Shown here one piece after another: positions 5,822-7,516 of a stretch of DNA of 7,516 nucleotides. A program made the position numbers and the translations under genes. The notes under the pieces are model-generated. The model searched no databases. It saw nothing but the letters and a program-made list of their open reading frames with translations, and was not told the DNA's origin. The stretch is from positions 1 to 7,516 of the forward strand of contig JACCVM010000158.1 in the NCBI GenBank assembly GCA_013698135.1. The letters run 5' to 3'. Numbering within the stretch: the stretch's first letter is position 1; every line of letters starts with the position of its first letter. Source of the stretch: Euzebyaceae bacterium (GTDB lineage: Bacteria; Actinomycetota; Nitriliruptoria; Euzebyales; Egibacteraceae).

Positions 5822-6486
5822 AGACCCGCCATGGCCTGGAACGTCTTCTCGCCGATGCCGCTGACGTCGCGCAGCTGCTCCACGGCCGTGAAGCCACCGA
5901 TCTGCTCGCGGTGGCTGATGATCCGCTCGGCCAGCACCGGACCGATTTCCGGTAGCAACTCGAGCTCCGCCGCGGTCGCCTGGTTGAGGCTGACCGGCGC
6001 CGCCGCAGGCGTCGCACCGGGTGTGGCGGCCGGGGCGCTGGGTGGAACTCCCGAGGCCGGCGGGACGGTGGGGGAAGCCGAAGCCGGCGGCGCCCCGGAA
6101 GGCACATCGCCGACCAGCAACTGTTCGCCGTCGACCAGCGGCCGCGCGAGGTTCAGCGCCTCGAGGGCAGCCTTGGGTAGCGGACCGCCCGCCGCCGCCA
6201 GCGCGTCAGCGACCCGCGAACCACCTGGCAGCGTGTAGACGCCGGGCGCCGCTACGCGGCCCGTGACATGGACCACGACCTCGGCCTCGGTGACGGCGAG
6301 AGGATCCTGCGACGCCGTGGCGGTCGGTGCCGGCGCAGCAGCCGGCACCGTCCCCGGTCCAGCCGCCAACCAGACCAGGCCCAGTCCCGCCAGCGAGCCC
6401 GTAGCCAGGACGGCGAGCGCCAGCAGCTCGGCCGGCGTGCAACCAAAGCGCTGCAGCTGCGCTCGCAGGGACTGGAGGCCGGACAC
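5809..6486 (-). CDS. comEA: ComEA-like membrane-anchored DNA receptor (SLBB + helix-hairpin-helix)
   Basis: ComEA binds incoming double-stranded DNA outside the membrane and hands it to the ComEC channel. The 225-residue product has a short basic cytoplasmic N-terminus, one membrane anchor at about 20-42, an SLBB-type domain at about 69-127 (VVVHVTGRVAAPGVYTLPGG), a flexible Ala/Pro/Ser linker at about 128-164, and a C-terminal helix-hairpin-helix pair at 165-224. Both hairpins are clear: LPEIGPVLAERI (178-189) and VSGIGEKTFQAM (208-219), opened by the typical SLNQATAAELELLP. This order and length are usual for actinobacterial ComEA proteins. The start is the GTG at 6486, the first in the frame; there is no obvious Shine-Dalgarno sequence, so it is only moderately sure. 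comEC follows after 40 nt. The linker length and low complexity make it likely to vary between relatives. Confidence 0.95.
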   Translation of the reverse strand: MSGLQSLRAQLQRFGCTPAELLALAVLATGSLAGLGLVWLAAGPGTVPAAAPAPTATASQDPLAVTEAEVVVHVTGRVAAPGVYTLPGGSRVADALAAAGGPLPKAALEALNLARPLVDGEQLLVGDVPSGAPPASASPTVPPASGVPPSAPAATPGATPAAAPVSLNQATAAELELLPEIGPVLAERIISHREQIGGFTAVEQLRDVSGIGEKTFQAMAGLVTP

Positions 6487-6528
6487 GCACCGACGCTACG
6501 GCCCGACGCCGGCACCGCCCGAGCTTCT

Positions 6529-6549
6529 TGCGGTCGGCTGTGGACCGCA
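6529..6549. repeat. Short hairpin in the comEA leader
   Basis: A 7-bp perfect stem (TGCGGTC / GACCGCA) with a 7-nt loop lies 43-63 nt upstream of the comEA GTG. It has no T-run on either strand. It might be a leader structure for comEA or a chance hairpin; the rest of 6487-6594 shows no promoter I can defend. Confidence 0.3.
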
Positions 6550-6594
6550 CCAGCCTCGAGCATGCCCAGCCGCGTCCCTCGCCGTCACGGCCAA

Positions 6595-6639
6595 GGTGGT
6601 GGGGATCCGGTACCGATTCGTTAGCGGATCCCCACCACC
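6595..6639 (-). terminator. Strong hairpin after leuS, probable terminator
   Basis: A perfect 15-bp stem (GGTGGTGGGGATCCG at 6595-6609 pairing with 6625-6639) closes a 15-nt loop, starting 14 nt after the leuS stop. It would form a very stable RNA hairpin. On the leuS-sense strand it is followed by TTGGCC rather than a U-tract, so it is not a textbook intrinsic terminator, but U-poor terminators are common in high-G+C actinobacteria. It separates leuS from the com genes. Confidence 0.7.
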
Positions 6640-6652
6640 CCGGAGTCCGGGG
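6638..6652 (-). terminator. Second small inverted repeat between leuS stop and main hairpin
   Basis: CCCCGGA-G-TCCGGGG is a perfect palindrome of two 7-bp arms and one central base, immediately after the leuS TGA. As RNA it can form a 6-bp all-G/C stem with a 3-nt loop. It shares two bases (6638-6639) with the large hairpin, so the two abut and can form together only if one gives up its end pairs. It is probably part of the same termination or 3'-end-protecting structure. Confidence 0.5.
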
Positions 6653-6653
6653 G

Positions 6654-7516
6654 TCAGACCCGGGCGCGGGTGACGAAGTTCAGCAACCGGTCAGGCACCC
6701 AGACGACCTTGACGACGTCGCGCCCGTCGAGGTGGCGCTCGACGTTCTGCCGGCTGCGGCCCTGCGCCTCCACCTGGTCCCTGGCCGTGCCAGCCGGCAC
6801 CACCACGATGTCGCGAACCCGCCCGTCGACCTGGACGACGATGCGCTTGGTGGCCTCCACCAGCAGCGCCTCGTCGTAGGTCGGCCAGGTAGCGGCGGCG
6901 ACCAGACCCTCCTGGCCGAGGCGGTGCCACAGCTCTTCCGCGACGTGCGGGCAGATCGGCGACAGCATCGTGGCCAAAGCCGTCAGCGCCTCGGCGACCG
7001 CCGGTCCTCGGCCGCCGGCCTGCAGCGTGGCCCGCACGGCGTTGGACAGCTCCATTAGCTTGGCCAGGGCGGTGTTGTACTTGTAGGCGTCGAAGTCGGC
7101 CGTGACCGCGGCGATCTTGCGGTGCGTCTCGGTGCGCAGCGCGGTGGTGTCGCCGGCCTCGTCGGGATCGGCGAGGTGGTCGGCGACCAGGCGCAGCAAC
7201 CGCGTCAGCCACTTGTGCATGCCCGCCGCCGAGACGTCAGCCCAGTCGATGTCCTCCTCGATGGGGCCGGCGAACAGCATCGTGCCGCGCAGCGTGTCCG
7301 CACCGAAGCGCTCGAGCACGTCACCTGGCTCGATGATGTTGCCGCGCGACTTGCTCATCTTGGCGCCGCTGGACACCACCATGCCTTGCGACTTGAGGCG
7401 TGTGAACGGCTCGACCAGGTCGATGTGGCCCAGATCGTGCAGCGCCTTGGTCATGAAGCGGGCGTACAGCAGGTGCAGGATCGCGTGCTCGATGCCGCCG
7501 GTGTACTGATCCACCG
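6654..7516 (-). CDS. leuS: Leucyl-tRNA synthetase, C-terminal part
   Basis: LeuRS charges tRNA-Leu with leucine in the cytoplasm. Only the last 286 complete codons or so are in the window; the 5' part lies beyond 7516 and the GTG at 7514 is an internal valine, not a start. The fragment opens in the class I catalytic domain with VDQYTGGIEHAILHLLYARF, close to the LeuRS consensus. The KMSKS signature for ATP binding is at fragment residues 52-56 (GAKMSKSRGNIIEP). The helical anticodon-binding domain follows at about 90-215, including YKYNTALAKLMELSN (144-158) and LSPICPHVAEELW (184-196). The C-terminal domain, about 222-286, contains VVQVDGRVRDIVVVPAG. No frame break or missing motif is seen. 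It is a housekeeping gene, and its position before comEA is common in actinobacteria. Confidence 0.97.
   Translation of the reverse strand, partial: VDQYTGGIEHAILHLLYARFMTKALHDLGHIDLVEPFTRLKSQGMVVSSGAKMSKSRGNIIEPGDVLERFGADTLRGTMLFAGPIEEDIDWADVSAAGMHKWLTRLLRLVADHLADPDEAGDTTALRTETHRKIAAVTADFDAYKYNTALAKLMELSNAVRATLQAGGRGPAVAEALTALATMLSPICPHVAEELWHRLGQEGLVAAATWPTYDEALLVEATKRIVVQVDGRVRDIVVVPAGTARDQVEAQGRSRQNVERHLDGRDVVKVVWVPDRLLNFVTRARV

Noticed and set aside
5769..6107. N-terminal extension of comEC into comEA
   Set aside because: The upstream frame translates to Arg/Ser/Pro-rich sequence that merely shadows comEA; the hydrophobic family N-terminus starts at the GTG at 5768.
6603..6631. Two BamHI-like sites and a KpnI-like site in the hairpin, suggesting a cloning-vector or linker artefact
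   Set aside because: The paired GGATCC sites are forced by the symmetry of the stem, and the flanking sequence runs smoothly into native leuS and comEA with no vector-like sequence.

Overview
The window is a very G+C-rich bacterial chromosome segment in which every supported gene lies on the minus strand, so transcription reads from high to low coordinates. The codon use, the frequent GTG starts and the order leuS - comEA - comEC all fit an actinobacterium. Nothing here fixes the genus. All protein assignments come from reading motifs by eye, not from database searches.

Layout in transcription order: (1) the 3' third of leuS (leucyl-tRNA synthetase), cut by the window edge at 7516 and followed by two abutting inverted repeats that look like a terminator; (2) comEA and comEC, the DNA-receptor and channel pair of the natural-transformation machinery; (3) a carbon-fixation cluster: a glyceraldehyde-3-phosphate dehydrogenase gene (gap), cbbL and cbbS (large and small subunits of a red-type form I RuBisCO) and the start of cbbX, the AAA+ RuBisCO activase, which leaves the window inside its Walker A motif.

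The cluster looks like one transcription unit. Gap and cbbL are separated by 68 nt, cbbL and cbbS by 18 nt, and the cbbS stop overlaps the proposed cbbX start as GTGA. CbbL and cbbS each have a strong Shine-Dalgarno sequence. Functionally, RuBisCO makes 3-phosphoglycerate, CbbX would remove inhibitory sugar phosphates from red-type RuBisCO, and GAPDH carries out the reductive step after phosphoglycerate kinase. The GAPDH has lost the residues usually associated with strict NAD specificity, which suits an NADPH-using, Calvin-cycle role. Phosphoribulokinase, phosphoglycerate kinase and a CbbR regulator are not in the window. They may lie beyond position 1 or elsewhere.

I see no RNA genes, CRISPR arrays, insertion sequences or phage genes, and no stretch over 300 bases without a gene. 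The main points of interest are the placement of a red-type RuBisCO module directly behind competence genes in an apparent actinobacterium, the unusual GAPDH, a possible acidic N-terminal extension on CbbX, and several dyad symmetries in the short intergenic regions. I did not find evidence for a wholly new system.
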